NCBI GenBank assembly: GCA_025351035.1
Contig: JANXWT010000098.1
Location: 1-6,156, forward strand
Direction of reading: 5' to 3'
Source: Opitutia bacterium
GTDB taxonomy: Bacteria > Verrucomicrobiota > Verrucomicrobiia > Opitutales > Opitutaceae
DNA length: 6,156 bases
Positions 1 through 5,478 of this stretch are shown in pieces. The position numbers were made by a program, and so were the translations under genes. Below the pieces are notes generated by a model, which was not told where the DNA came from, ran no database searches, and was given only the letters and a program-made list of their open reading frames with translations. Within the stretch, counting starts at the first letter, position 1. Every line of letters begins with the position of its first letter.

Positions 1-375
1 GATGCCGGAGGGGAGGAGTTCGCCGAGCGAGTTGAGGCGCTCGAGCACGCGGGTGCGCGCGAAGTAGTTGTCGATCTTGTCCTCGAAGATGACGGTGAGA
101 ATCGAGAAGCCGAACATCGAGGTGGCGCGCACGCTGCGCACGCCGGCGAGACCCTGGAGGTTGACGGAGAGCGGGTAGGTGATCTGGTCCTCGACTTCCT
201 GCGGGCTGCGCCCGGGCCAGTCGGCGTAGACGATGACTTGGTTTTCCGAGAGATCGGGAATGGCGTCGACCGGAGTTTGGCGGAGCGCGAACGCGCCCCA
301 CGCGCACAGCACGATGAAGCCGCTGAGGACGAGGAAGCGGTTGTGCAGCGACCAGTTGATGAGACGGTTGATCAT
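1..375 (-). CDS. cusA: CusA/CzcA-family heavy-metal efflux RND pump, N-terminal part only
   Basis: Inner-membrane RND pump subunit that would drive proton-coupled export of metal ions, probably Cu(I)/Ag(I), through a tripartite CusCBA-like complex. Only 125 codons are visible, since the frame stays open to base 1; the family is usually about 1,040 residues. The start is the ATG at 373-375, giving MINRLINWSL. Residues 13-31 form the first transmembrane helix (NRFLVLSGF onward). TPVDAIPDLSENQV follows at 35-47, then the porter-domain segment WPGRSPQEVEDQITYPLS (53-70), FGFS (88-91) and VIFEDK...YFARTRVLERLN (95-115). These match the CusA pattern (VDALPDLSD, ENQVTYPLT, VIFED, ARSRVLE) position by position. 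The gene lies 123 nt after the Spy-like gene, with a 37-bp palindrome between them. No purine-rich ribosome-binding site precedes the start. Family membership is clear; copper versus zinc/cobalt specificity is inferred from the adaptor and CusA-like sequence, because the metal-site methionines are outside the window. Confidence 0.93.
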   Translation of the reverse strand, partial: MINRLINWSLHNRFLVLSGFIVLCAWGAFALRQTPVDAIPDLSENQVIVYADWPGRSPQEVEDQITYPLSVNLQGLAGVRSVRATSMFGFSILTVIFEDKIDNYFARTRVLERLNSLGELLPSGI

Positions 376-440
376 GGCGGGCGGGGCGTTGGCGGTGAGC
401 GGAGAGTAGGAGCGAGCGTGAGATTTGGCAGAACGCGGGT

Positions 441-477
441 CCGAGGAATTGTCATATATTATATGACAATTCCTCGG
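441..477. repeat. Perfect 37-bp palindrome between the Spy-like gene and cusA
   Basis: The left arm CCGAGGAATTGTCATATA (441-458) is the exact reverse complement of the right arm (460-477), with a single T at 459. The next pair outward is not complementary. It begins 21 nt after the stop codon of the Spy-like gene and ends 65 nt before the cusA start. In RNA it could form an 18-bp stem in principle, with an AU-rich apex. On the minus strand it is followed by GACCCGCG rather than a U-run, so it does not fit an ordinary intrinsic terminator. The minus-strand centre reads TATAAT (458-463), an exact -10 hexamer, but no TTGACA-like -35 lies at the right distance. It could be an operator, an mRNA-processing or stabilising hairpin within the operon, or a dispersed palindromic repeat. 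Confidence 0.9.
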
Positions 478-498
478 GGACGGATGAGGGGATGGAAT

Positions 499-1056
499 TT
501 AGTTTTTGCCGTGTTTGGACGGGTCGTGGACGAAGGGAGCGCCGCTGGTGTAGCCGCGGAGATCGTTGTAGTGCGCGACCTGCGCGGGCGTGAGGATCGC
601 GACGGTGGCGACGTGGGCGTTGAGGTGCACGGCGCGGAGTTCGCCCTGGAGCTCGCCGATTTCGACGGTGAGCGCGCGCACGGCTTCGGCCGTGGCGTGC
701 TTGTCGGTGAAGAGCCGGTCGAGGGCGGTCTCGCGCTCGATGATTTTTTCACCGACGGGAATCGCGGCGACTTTCATCGCATCGAATTCGCGGCTGAGGG
801 CGGCGATCTGGCCGGACGTGAGCTGGAGTTCGACGGCGGAGTCGAGCACGTGACGCGGTCCGGGATAGCTGTTCAACTCGGCGGGACGGGCGAGGCCCAT
901 GCCGCGGCCGGCGCGGAGGTTGTCGATATCGCCTTCGGAGAGGGCTTTGATTTCGCGGGTCTGTTCGCCGGCATAAGGCGACGGCGCGGCGGCGAACGCG
1001 ACGGTGGCGCAGCCGAGGGCGAGGAGGACGAGGGGAGTTTTGATTTTGCGAAGCAT
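499..1056 (-). CDS. Spy/CpxP-like periplasmic heavy-metal sensor protein
   Basis: A 185-residue exported protein. The start is the ATG at 1054-1056 because it gives a clean signal peptide: MLRKIKTPLV, a hydrophobic core to about residue 22, and likely cleavage after AFA. The longer in-frame start at 1221 would add 55 residues with no export signal and overlap the adaptor gene. The mature part has a GMGLARPAELNSYPGPRHVL segment at 52-71, then two LTxxQ signatures, LTSGQ (79-83) and LTPAQ (155-159), flanking a charged, probably helical region (85-145). Two LTxxQ motifs in a small helical periplasmic protein are the hallmark of the Spy/CpxP/ZraP group, whose members act as chaperones or metal-responsive sensors. 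Several histidines near the C-terminus (148, 162, 177, 182) could bind metal; that is inference. The gene lies 53 nt after the adaptor gene and before cusA, so it is probably co-transcribed with the efflux system and may protect or sense in the same compartment. Its exact role is unknown. Confidence 0.82.
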   Translation of the reverse strand: MLRKIKTPLVLLALGCATVAFAAAPSPYAGEQTREIKALSEGDIDNLRAGRGMGLARPAELNSYPGPRHVLDSAVELQLTSGQIAALSREFDAMKVAAIPVGEKIIERETALDRLFTDKHATAEAVRALTVEIGELQGELRAVHLNAHVATVAILTPAQVAHYNDLRGYTSGAPFVHDPSKHGKN

Positions 1057-1109
1057 CTGGAGGATTGGGTTGGAGGTTGGGCTGTTCGCAGGCGTCAGTT
1101 GAAAACGGG

Positions 1110-2807
1110 TCACTTGATTTCGCTGCCACAGGTGAGCATGGCGGAACCGAAGAAAGGATTGCGGAGCTCGGCGGTGCGCTGGAGCCAGCGGCCGGTGCCG
1201 AGCACGGGCGCCATCGGGCACTCGAAGAGGCGGAACTCGGCCGCGCCGTGCAGGCTGGTGCCGCGCACGAGGTCAGCGACAGCGGTGCTGAGCGGCTCGA
1301 AGTCGCGGCGCGCGGCTTTGAGGTCGGCGCGGTCGACGAGATTCGACTGGAAACGGCTGAGCGGTTCGCGCTGGCCGGCGGGCTCGGCCGCGACGTAGGC
1401 CGCGAACGCGGTGCGGATGGCCGGCAGCGTTTTTTGGTAACCGGCAAAATCATCCGCGGCGAGCGCGGTGGCGCCGTCAGCGAGCGCGAGGGCGAGCGGT
1501 TTCAGGAGTTCGAGACGGGCGGCGTCGAGTGTCGCCGACGGCGCCTGCGTGACGGTGGGCGCAGTTTTTTCCGGCGCGGGTGCGGGCGAGCCGCTGACGG
1601 CGGCGCGGGCGAGCTGAGCCTGGCTGTCGAGGATCATGCCGCCCTGCGTGACGACCTTGTCGCCCGCGGCGAGACCGTCGAGGACTTCGACGTCGTCGTC
1701 GCCGACGCGGCCGAGGCGGATGCTGCGCGCTTCGTAGGCACGACCACCGCGCTCGACATAGACGACGGCCGTGCCGGTGTGTTGGAGCACGGCGGTGCGC
1801 GGGACGATGATGGTCTCGGGTGAGTCGAGTTTCACGAGACCCTCGGCGGTCTGCTTGTGCAGCAGCGCACGGTCGGCGTTGGGCAGCACGACGCGCACGC
1901 GGACGGTGCGCGTGGCCTCCATGAGATTCGGGTCGATAAACGCGATGGGCGCTCGGAAAACGCGGCCGGGCTGCGAGAGTGTGGTGACGTCGACAGACTG
2001 ACCGGCACGCAGCCACGAGAGGTCCTGCTCATGCGCGTCGAACATGAACCACATCGACGAGAAGTCGCCGACTTCGAACAAGCGGGTTTCGGCCTCGGCC
2101 TGGTCCTTGTTGAGCTGCTGGCCCTCGTAGACGTGGCGCGCGACGACGGTGCCGGTCATCGGTGAGCGTAGGTTGACCATCGCGGTGGGCTCAAACGTGT
2201 GCTCGAGAATGTCGATTTCCTCGGCGGTGAGTCCGAGGTCGAGGAGACGCTCGCGCGAGGCGGCGCGCTGGGAAAGAGTGAAAGCGGCGCTGCCGGCCTT
2301 GACGCGTTCGACGTATTCGCGCTGCGCGGTGAGCATCTCGGGACTGTAGATGATGGCGAGTGGCTGGCCCTCTTTCACCTCGGCCCCGACGAAGTTGACG
2401 AAAAGTTTTTCGACGCGGCCGGGCACGCGGGCGGTGATGTAGCGGTGGCGCGTGTCGTCGTCATCGATCACGCCGGTGACGCGTAGCGTGCGGACGAGCG
2501 GGGCGCGGCGCACGGCGGCGACGCGCACGTCAAGCACGGCGACGTTGGACGGCGTGAGCGTGACGAGATTGGGATCGACGGCGGCGTTGCTGTCGGCGGA
2601 CGTGGCGACCACGAGGTCCATGCCGCAGATGGTGCACTTGTCGCCGGGCTTGTCGGATTTGATCCACGGATGCATGGGGCACTGGTAGACGGCGGCAGCG
2701 GCGTGGTTGTGGGCGTCGGCCGCGGGAGCTTGCGAGCGGGCGACGAAGTATCCGCCCGCAGCGGCGGCGAGGGCGACGAGGAGGAGAATGGGAAGGCCAG
2801 TTTTCAT
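1110..2807 (-). CDS. cusB: CusB-type efflux RND periplasmic adaptor with heavy-metal-binding and DUF3347-like domains
   Basis: Membrane-fusion protein (565 aa) that would link the RND pump to an outer-membrane channel and may hand metal to the pump. MKTGLPILLLVALAAAAGGY is a signal sequence or N-terminal anchor. Residues 41-65 are a small heavy-metal-binding domain (YQCPMHP...CTICGMDL) with Cys43, Met45, His46, Cys58, Cys61 and Met63 as candidate ligands. The adaptor core covers about 80-400: VPGRVEKLFVNFVGAEVKEGQPL (128-150) and SPMTGTVVARHVYEGQQL (215-232) are the two lipoyl-type half-motifs around a helical hairpin, followed by beta-barrel strands and the AAGDKVVTQGGMILDSQAQL region (380-399). 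A Pro/Ala linker (405-425) leads to a C-terminal DUF3347-like domain (about 427-565) with FECPMAP (528-534), W541, NPFFG (550-554) and MLTCG (557-561). The Cys/Met residues there could bind copper. At 565 residues it is longer than a plain CusB of about 400 because of the added terminal domains. It follows the Cys-rich gene by 121 nt. The family call is strong; copper/silver specificity is inferred. Confidence 0.93.
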   Translation of the reverse strand: MKTGLPILLLVALAAAAGGYFVARSQAPAADAHNHAAAAVYQCPMHPWIKSDKPGDKCTICGMDLVVATSADSNAAVDPNLVTLTPSNVAVLDVRVAAVRRAPLVRTLRVTGVIDDDDTRHRYITARVPGRVEKLFVNFVGAEVKEGQPLAIIYSPEMLTAQREYVERVKAGSAAFTLSQRAASRERLLDLGLTAEEIDILEHTFEPTAMVNLRSPMTGTVVARHVYEGQQLNKDQAEAETRLFEVGDFSSMWFMFDAHEQDLSWLRAGQSVDVTTLSQPGRVFRAPIAFIDPNLMEATRTVRVRVVLPNADRALLHKQTAEGLVKLDSPETIIVPRTAVLQHTGTAVVYVERGGRAYEARSIRLGRVGDDDVEVLDGLAAGDKVVTQGGMILDSQAQLARAAVSGSPAPAPEKTAPTVTQAPSATLDAARLELLKPLALALADGATALAADDFAGYQKTLPAIRTAFAAYVAAEPAGQREPLSRFQSNLVDRADLKAARRDFEPLSTAVADLVRGTSLHGAAEFRLFECPMAPVLGTGRWLQRTAELRNPFFGSAMLTCGSEIK

Positions 2808-2916
2808 GAGGATAAGGACGGAGACGGAGGTGGGCGGGAAATCTTACCCGGACGCGCAGCGGCGCAGCGGGAGAAGACGCGGAAAAGCCGGCGTGCGGAC
2901 ACGCGCGGGCACACTC

Positions 2917-2929
2917 AGGCCGTCGGCCT
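2917..2929 (-). other. Short hairpin abutting the stop codon of the Cys-rich gene
   Basis: AGGCC and GGCCT flank a 3-base loop, and the last base of the hairpin (2929) is also the last base of the TAA stop codon. There is no U-run after it, so termination is doubtful. A second small perfect dyad (GCGTG and CACGC around four bases) lies at 2891-2904 in the same 121-nt spacer. Either might trim or protect mRNA between the Cys-rich gene and the adaptor gene, but stems of five base pairs are common by chance at this GC content. Confidence 0.3.
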
Positions 2930-3297
2930 TAGAGCAGGAAGCTGCAGTGGTCCTTGAACAAGGGCACGCTCGCAGCAGGCGCGCCGGGATCGGGTGCGCG
3001 CAAATCAATCAGACGGGAAGCCGGTTCGACGAACGCGGCGAAAAATTTGACCGGGGTGCGGCGGATGGCGACGACCTTGCGGGCGGGCCGGGCGACGTTC
3101 GCCGTCGAGGCGGACTCGGCGGCGCCGACCCATTGGACCGGCGCGGGCGGCAGCGCGCACTCGGGCATGCCGCACGAACCGTCGCATTGGCCGCCGCAGG
3201 TGCAGTGGGCGTTCGTCGGCAGCAACGACTCGACGGCCTGCACCTGCGCGAACGCGGTGCAGAAAACGGCGAGGACGAGCCAGACGAGGCGTTTCAT
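2929..3297 (-). CDS. Small secreted Cys-rich protein of unknown function, first gene of the efflux operon
   Basis: A 122-residue protein that I do not recognise as a named family. The start at 3295-3297 gives a good signal peptide (MKRLVWLVLAVFCTAFAQVQA, cleavage near residue 21). An in-frame upstream ATG at 3366 would add 23 residues ahead of this signal and is less likely. The mature N-terminus contains HCTCGGQCDGSCGMPEC (31-47), five cysteines plus a His and a Met in 17 residues, followed by a Pro/Ala-rich, slightly basic stretch and a C-terminal FKDHCSFLL. The cluster could bind soft metals such as Cu(I), or form disulfides in the periplasm; the sequence does not decide. It is 121 nt ahead of the CusB-type adaptor gene on the same strand and is probably its operon leader. 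Its position and cysteine spacing suggest a metal-buffering or sensing role; this is inference only. Confidence 0.75.
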   Translation of the reverse strand: MKRLVWLVLAVFCTAFAQVQAVESLLPTNAHCTCGGQCDGSCGMPECALPPAPVQWVGAAESASTANVARPARKVVAIRRTPVKFFAAFVEPASRLIDLRAPDPGAPAASVPLFKDHCSFLL

Positions 3298-3402
3298 GCG
3301 AGGGAGATTGATAGCAGTGAGAGCACCGGCGGCAACTTTTATTGCAGCGCAATTTTTGGCGTTCACTGTGCGCCGTGTCGCGAATGGTTCGCGGGCCGGA
3401 GT
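3298..3402 (-). promoter_or_regulatory. Probable promoter region of the heavy-metal efflux operon
   Basis: This 105-nt gap separates the GNAT gene's stop codon from the first gene of the efflux operon and is more AT-rich than its surroundings around 3338-3358. It holds a short dyad, ATTGCAGCGCAAT (3341-3353, five-base arms), which could be part of a regulator site. A weak sigma70-like pair can be drawn on the minus strand, TTGCCG then TATCAA with 16 nt between, but neither box is close to consensus. A perfect 6-bp hairpin (CGCGAA/TTCGCG, 3379-3393) lies 9 nt past the GNAT stop codon without a following U-run and might mark the end of that transcript. A promoter here is inferred from the gene boundary and functional change rather than from a strong motif. 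Confidence 0.35.
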
Positions 3403-3864
3403 TTAGGCGGGCGTCGGGGCGAGATTCAGGACGAAGTGAAAGTCGTCGATGAACATGCGTTGGCGGAAATAAAAGCGGTGGGCGTCGCGCCGGTGCACGC
3501 CGGAGTCGAGGTGGAGCTGCGCGCAGCCATGGGCGACGGCATAGTCGCGGACCCACGCGAATAGTTTGTCGCCGTGCTGCTGCGAGCGCGAAGCGGCGTC
3601 GGTGATGAGATCGTCGATGTAGAGCTGCGGTCCGGAGTAGAGCATCTCGAGCAGGCGGAAGCCGGCGAGCGAGCGGACTTCGCGGCCGCCATTGGCTCCG
3701 CCGGATTCAAGGGCGGCGAGCTTGTAGCCTTGCGCGGCTTGGCGGCGGACGCGCGCGAGGAAATCGGCGGGCGTGAGTTTCGGGCGCAGCTGCACCATGA
3801 CGGGAAAACAGCTGGCGATCTCGGTGTCGGTCTCGGCGAGGAAAATGCGGGTGGAGTTAGGCAT
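3403..3864 (-). CDS. GNAT-family N-acetyltransferase
   Basis: A 153-residue protein, the usual length for a single GNAT domain, expected to transfer an acetyl group from acetyl-CoA to an amine; the substrate is unknown. The start is the ATG at 3862-3864. Visible features are CFPVMVQLRPKL (19-30), a beta-strand pair with GYKLAALE (46-53) and AGFRLLEML (67-75), YIDDLITD (82-89) leading into the acetyl-CoA-binding segment RSQQHGDKL (93-101; a degenerate Q/RxxGxG/A loop), and the C-terminal LHLDSGVHRRDAHRFYFRQ region (117-135), which is typical of this subgroup. The protein has no signal peptide or membrane segment, so it should be cytosolic. It lies 140 nt after the permease gene, and that gap carries three palindromes that probably control it. 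It may acetylate a compound handled by the cupin and permease cluster, or act independently. The family call is strong and the substrate is unknown. Confidence 0.9.
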   Translation of the reverse strand: MPNSTRIFLAETDTEIASCFPVMVQLRPKLTPADFLARVRRQAAQGYKLAALESGGANGGREVRSLAGFRLLEMLYSGPQLYIDDLITDAASRSQQHGDKLFAWVRDYAVAHGCAQLHLDSGVHRRDAHRFYFRQRMFIDDFHFVLNLAPTPA

Positions 3865-3891
3865 GGGCGGCGGGTGAAGCGTGAGGCGAAG

Positions 3892-3910
3892 TGTAACCCA
3901 TTAGGTTACA
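3892..3910. repeat. Palindrome copy 1 upstream of the GNAT gene
   Basis: TGTAACCCATTAGGTTACA is a 19-bp dyad centred on T3901 with one mismatched pair (C3899 against A3903). It is the copy closest to the GNAT start, with its centre 37 nt upstream. It differs from the other two copies by a single C in the inner arm, but has an additional outer T/A pair. It is a candidate operator half of a three-site array. Confidence 0.85.
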
Positions 3911-3937
3911 CCGTTCGATGGGCGGTGCGGACGGGGA

Positions 3938-3954
3938 GTAACCTATTAGGTTAC
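3938..3954. repeat. Palindrome copy 2 upstream of the GNAT gene
   Basis: GTAACCTATTAGGTTAC is a perfect 17-bp dyad with 8-bp arms around T3946. Its centre is 45 nt from the centre of copy 1. It is the exact reverse complement of copy 3, so the two are one sequence apart from the central base. Confidence 0.88.
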
Positions 3955-3991
3955 CGGAGTTCTTGGTTTCAGAGGGAGAGAGGTGAAAGGA

Positions 3992-4008
3992 GTAACCTAA
4001 TAGGTTAC
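3992..4008. repeat. Palindrome copy 3, overlapping the permease stop codon
   Basis: GTAACCTAATAGGTTAC is a perfect 17-bp dyad with 8-bp arms around A4000. Its centre is 54 nt from the centre of copy 2. The TAA stop codon of the permease gene (4005-4007) lies inside its right arm, so the last codon and the stop of that gene are part of the element. On the minus strand copies 2 and 3 also share TCC directly after the dyad. Confidence 0.88.
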
Positions 4009-5000
4009 TTGGCCGGTTGGGCGCCGGATGAGGCCGACGGCAGCGGCGCGGCGGGTGCGGCGGTTTTTTTGGTTTTCGAGGCGGTGATGATGGCGACGCC
4101 GGCGACGATGACGGTGGACGCGAGGAGCATGCGCGAGCCGATGGGTTCGCTGAGGATGAGCCAGCCGAGGAAGACGGCGACGATGGGATTGACGTAGGTG
4201 TAGGTGTAGACGCGCGCGGGCGTGCTGTGCTTCATCAGCCAGATGAAGGCGGTGAAGCCGACGAGCGAGCCGACGGTCGTCAGATAGGTCCAGGACCAGA
4301 ACGAGCGCGCAGTGACGGCGGCGAATTCGAAGTGAGAAGTCTCACCCATCAGGAGGCTCATCGCGAAAAGCCAGACGCTGCCGGTGAGCATCTGGATGGC
4401 GGAGGCGGTGAAGGGTTCGGCGGGGTTTTTCGCATAGCGCGAGACAAGCGAGCCGGTGCTCCACAGGGTGCAGGCCAGCACGAGCGCTCCGACGTGGATG
4501 AAATCGAGCCCGGTCGTTCCGCCGCCGTGCAGCACGTCGGGGCCGACGAGCAGGCCGAGACCGCCGATGCCGAGGAGGAGGCCGATGAAAGTGAGGAGCG
4601 TGGGGCACGCGCCGCGCTTGGTGTCTTTCCAGATGGCGAGCACGGCCCAGTCGAGCAACACGACGACGACGGGCCCGATGGAGACCATGAGCGTGGCCAT
4701 GCTCGACGGGACTTTTTGCTCGGCCCAGCACACGAGGCCGTTGCCGCCGAGCATGAGGAAGAAGCCGACGATGGAGTTGTCGAGCCACTGGCGTGCGGTC
4801 GGCCGGATGCGTTTCGTGAACCAGAGGAAACCGTAGAGCAGGATGCCTGAGACGAGGAAGCGCGCGGCGCCCATCAGGAACGGCGGGATGGTTTCGACGG
4901 CGACGCGGATCGCGAGATAGGTGGAGCCCCAGACGATGTAGATCGCGGCGAAGGCCGTGATGAGCGCGGCGCGGGAAACAGGTGCGTGGGAGTCGGACAT
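4005..5000 (-). CDS. EamA/DMT-superfamily permease, YedA-like
   Basis: A 331-residue inner-membrane transporter with ten predicted hydrophobic helices in two repeats of five: roughly 12-31, 39-61, 76-95, 100-125, 134-153 and then 166-185, 200-219, 237-256, 266-285, 290-308. The first EamA unit has YIVWGSTYLAIR (21-32) and PPFLMGAARFLVSGILL (39-55), the second YVNPIVAVFLGWLILSEPIG (269-288); both are signature stretches of YedA-type drug/metabolite exporters. A 25-residue Ala/Pro/Ser-rich tail ends the protein. Members of the superfamily export amino acids or other small metabolites; this one's substrate cannot be assigned. The start is the ATG at 4998-5000, 41 nt after the cupin stop, so it is likely co-transcribed with the cupin gene. 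No ribosome-binding motif is visible, and the leader reads CTCATTTCC. The stop codon lies inside the third palindrome of the GNAT leader. The family call is secure. Confidence 0.94.
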   Translation of the reverse strand: MSDSHAPVSRAALITAFAAIYIVWGSTYLAIRVAVETIPPFLMGAARFLVSGILLYGFLWFTKRIRPTARQWLDNSIVGFFLMLGGNGLVCWAEQKVPSSMATLMVSIGPVVVVLLDWAVLAIWKDTKRGACPTLLTFIGLLLGIGGLGLLVGPDVLHGGGTTGLDFIHVGALVLACTLWSTGSLVSRYAKNPAEPFTASAIQMLTGSVWLFAMSLLMGETSHFEFAAVTARSFWSWTYLTTVGSLVGFTAFIWLMKHSTPARVYTYTYVNPIVAVFLGWLILSEPIGSRMLLASTVIVAGVAIITASKTKKTAAPAAPLPSASSGAQPAK

Positions 5001-5041
5001 GGAAATGAGTTATCAGTTGGTGGGCGCGTTGCGCTGAGGCG

Positions 5042-5395
5042 TCAGGTTTGCGCGGGAATTTTTTCGCCGCCGGGCGGGCCGTAGAAAATGACCCAGGTGG
5101 CGAAGTCGGGGGTGAAATTTTCGAAGCGATGCTCGATGCCGACGGCGGCGAAGAGCACGTCGCCGGGGCTGAACGCCGTGCGGGCGCCGGCGCAGAGAAA
5201 TTCTCCGCGGCCCGCCGTGACGATGTAGAGTTCGTCCTGCGTGTGCGGCGTCTGGAGGTCGCGGCCGCGCGGCGCGTAGAGCTCGACGCTCATCGTGCCG
5301 CGGCGGAACGCCGTCGCGAACGGCTCGCCCAGCGGATAGCGCGCCGAGGGCGAACCCGGGATGCGTGCGAGCATTTCTTGGACGGTGGCTTTCAT
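5042..5395 (-). CDS. Small single-domain cupin protein
   Basis: A 117-residue single-domain beta-barrel protein, probably cytosolic, with no signal peptide. Motif 1 is PHTQDELYIVTAGRGEF (50-66), with His51, Gln53 and Glu55 in place of the usual HxH...E set, so one histidine ligand is replaced by Gln. Motif 2 is GDVLFAAVGIEHRFENF (78-94), with His89. Metal binding is therefore plausible but reduced, and an enzyme is not certain. It could be a small-molecule sensor or an isomerase/dioxygenase-like protein. I chose the ATG at 5393-5395 because the longer frame from 5686 would run antisense-like, low-complexity Arg-rich sequence through the end of the aminotransferase gene. It lies 83 nt after the aminotransferase gene and 41 nt before the permease gene, suggesting one transcription unit. 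The fold call is strong and the function unknown. Confidence 0.88.
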   Translation of the reverse strand: MKATVQEMLARIPGSPSARYPLGEPFATAFRRGTMSVELYAPRGRDLQTPHTQDELYIVTAGRGEFLCAGARTAFSPGDVLFAAVGIEHRFENFTPDFATWVIFYGPPGGEKIPAQT

Positions 5396-5435
5396 CGGTG
5401 GGGAGTTAGAGTAATCAGAAAAAATGGATTCGTTA

Positions 5436-5451
5436 TTAGCCTTTCGGCCAA
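5436..5451 (-). terminator. Weak hairpin after the aminotransferase gene
   Basis: On the minus strand TTGGCC and GGCTAA pair around a GAAA tetraloop (six pairs, one G-U), 27 nt after the aminotransferase stop codon. A run of six T follows only about ten bases later, at 5420-5425. The stem is short and the T-run is displaced, so this is at best a leaky intrinsic terminator or an mRNA-end-protecting hairpin between the aminotransferase and cupin genes. Confidence 0.25.
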
Positions 5452-5478
5452 CCGCGAAAACGAACGGGCAAACGGCGC

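Larger units (their letters stand above)
3865..4004 (-). promoter_or_regulatory. Candidate regulated promoter/leader of the GNAT gene with three operator-like palindromes
   Basis: This 140-nt gap between the permease stop and the GNAT start is mostly filled by three related palindromes centred at 3901, 3946 and 4000. The short dyads with 1-base centres and the shared TAACC/GGTTA half-sites resemble operators of dimeric repressors such as TetR- or MarR-type proteins; no such regulator is encoded in the window. No convincing -35/-10 pair was found, so where transcription begins is unknown. If the sites are operators, the GNAT gene would have its own control separate from the permease gene ahead of it. 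Confidence 0.45.

Noticed and set aside
441..477. Rho-independent terminator after the Spy-like gene
   Set aside because: The stem is long enough, but no U-run follows on the minus strand (ACCCGCG instead) or the plus strand (GGGACGG), and the same-strand cusA gene follows within 65 nt.
1057..1221. N-terminal extension of the Spy-like protein from an ATG at 1221
   Set aside because: It would add 55 residues without an export signal, overlap the adaptor coding region in another frame, and bury a clear signal peptide that starts at 1056.
238..1398. Long plus-strand open frame of 386 codons opposite the efflux genes
   Set aside because: It runs antisense to the pump start, the Spy-like gene and the adaptor end, is rich in Gly/Arg/Glu without any recognisable motif, and is expected from GC-rich codon bias opposite real genes. 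The same applies to the plus-strand frames at 1065-1823, 2707-3564, 3574-4197, 4227-4850 and 5048-5581.
1436..1442. A fourth GTAACC-type site in the adaptor gene (GGTAACC)
   Set aside because: Only one half-site matches, with no facing GGTTAC arm, and it lies in coding sequence.
3379..3393. Intrinsic terminator after the GNAT gene (CGCGAA/TTCGCG hairpin)
   Set aside because: The stem is perfect but only six pairs with a three-base loop, and no U-run follows. It is mentioned under the operon promoter region but not called as a terminator.
3892..4008. Small CRISPR-like array
   Set aside because: There are only three copies, the units are short palindromes of 17-19 bp, the spacers are of unequal length (28 and 37 nt between the 17-bp cores), and no cas genes are present.
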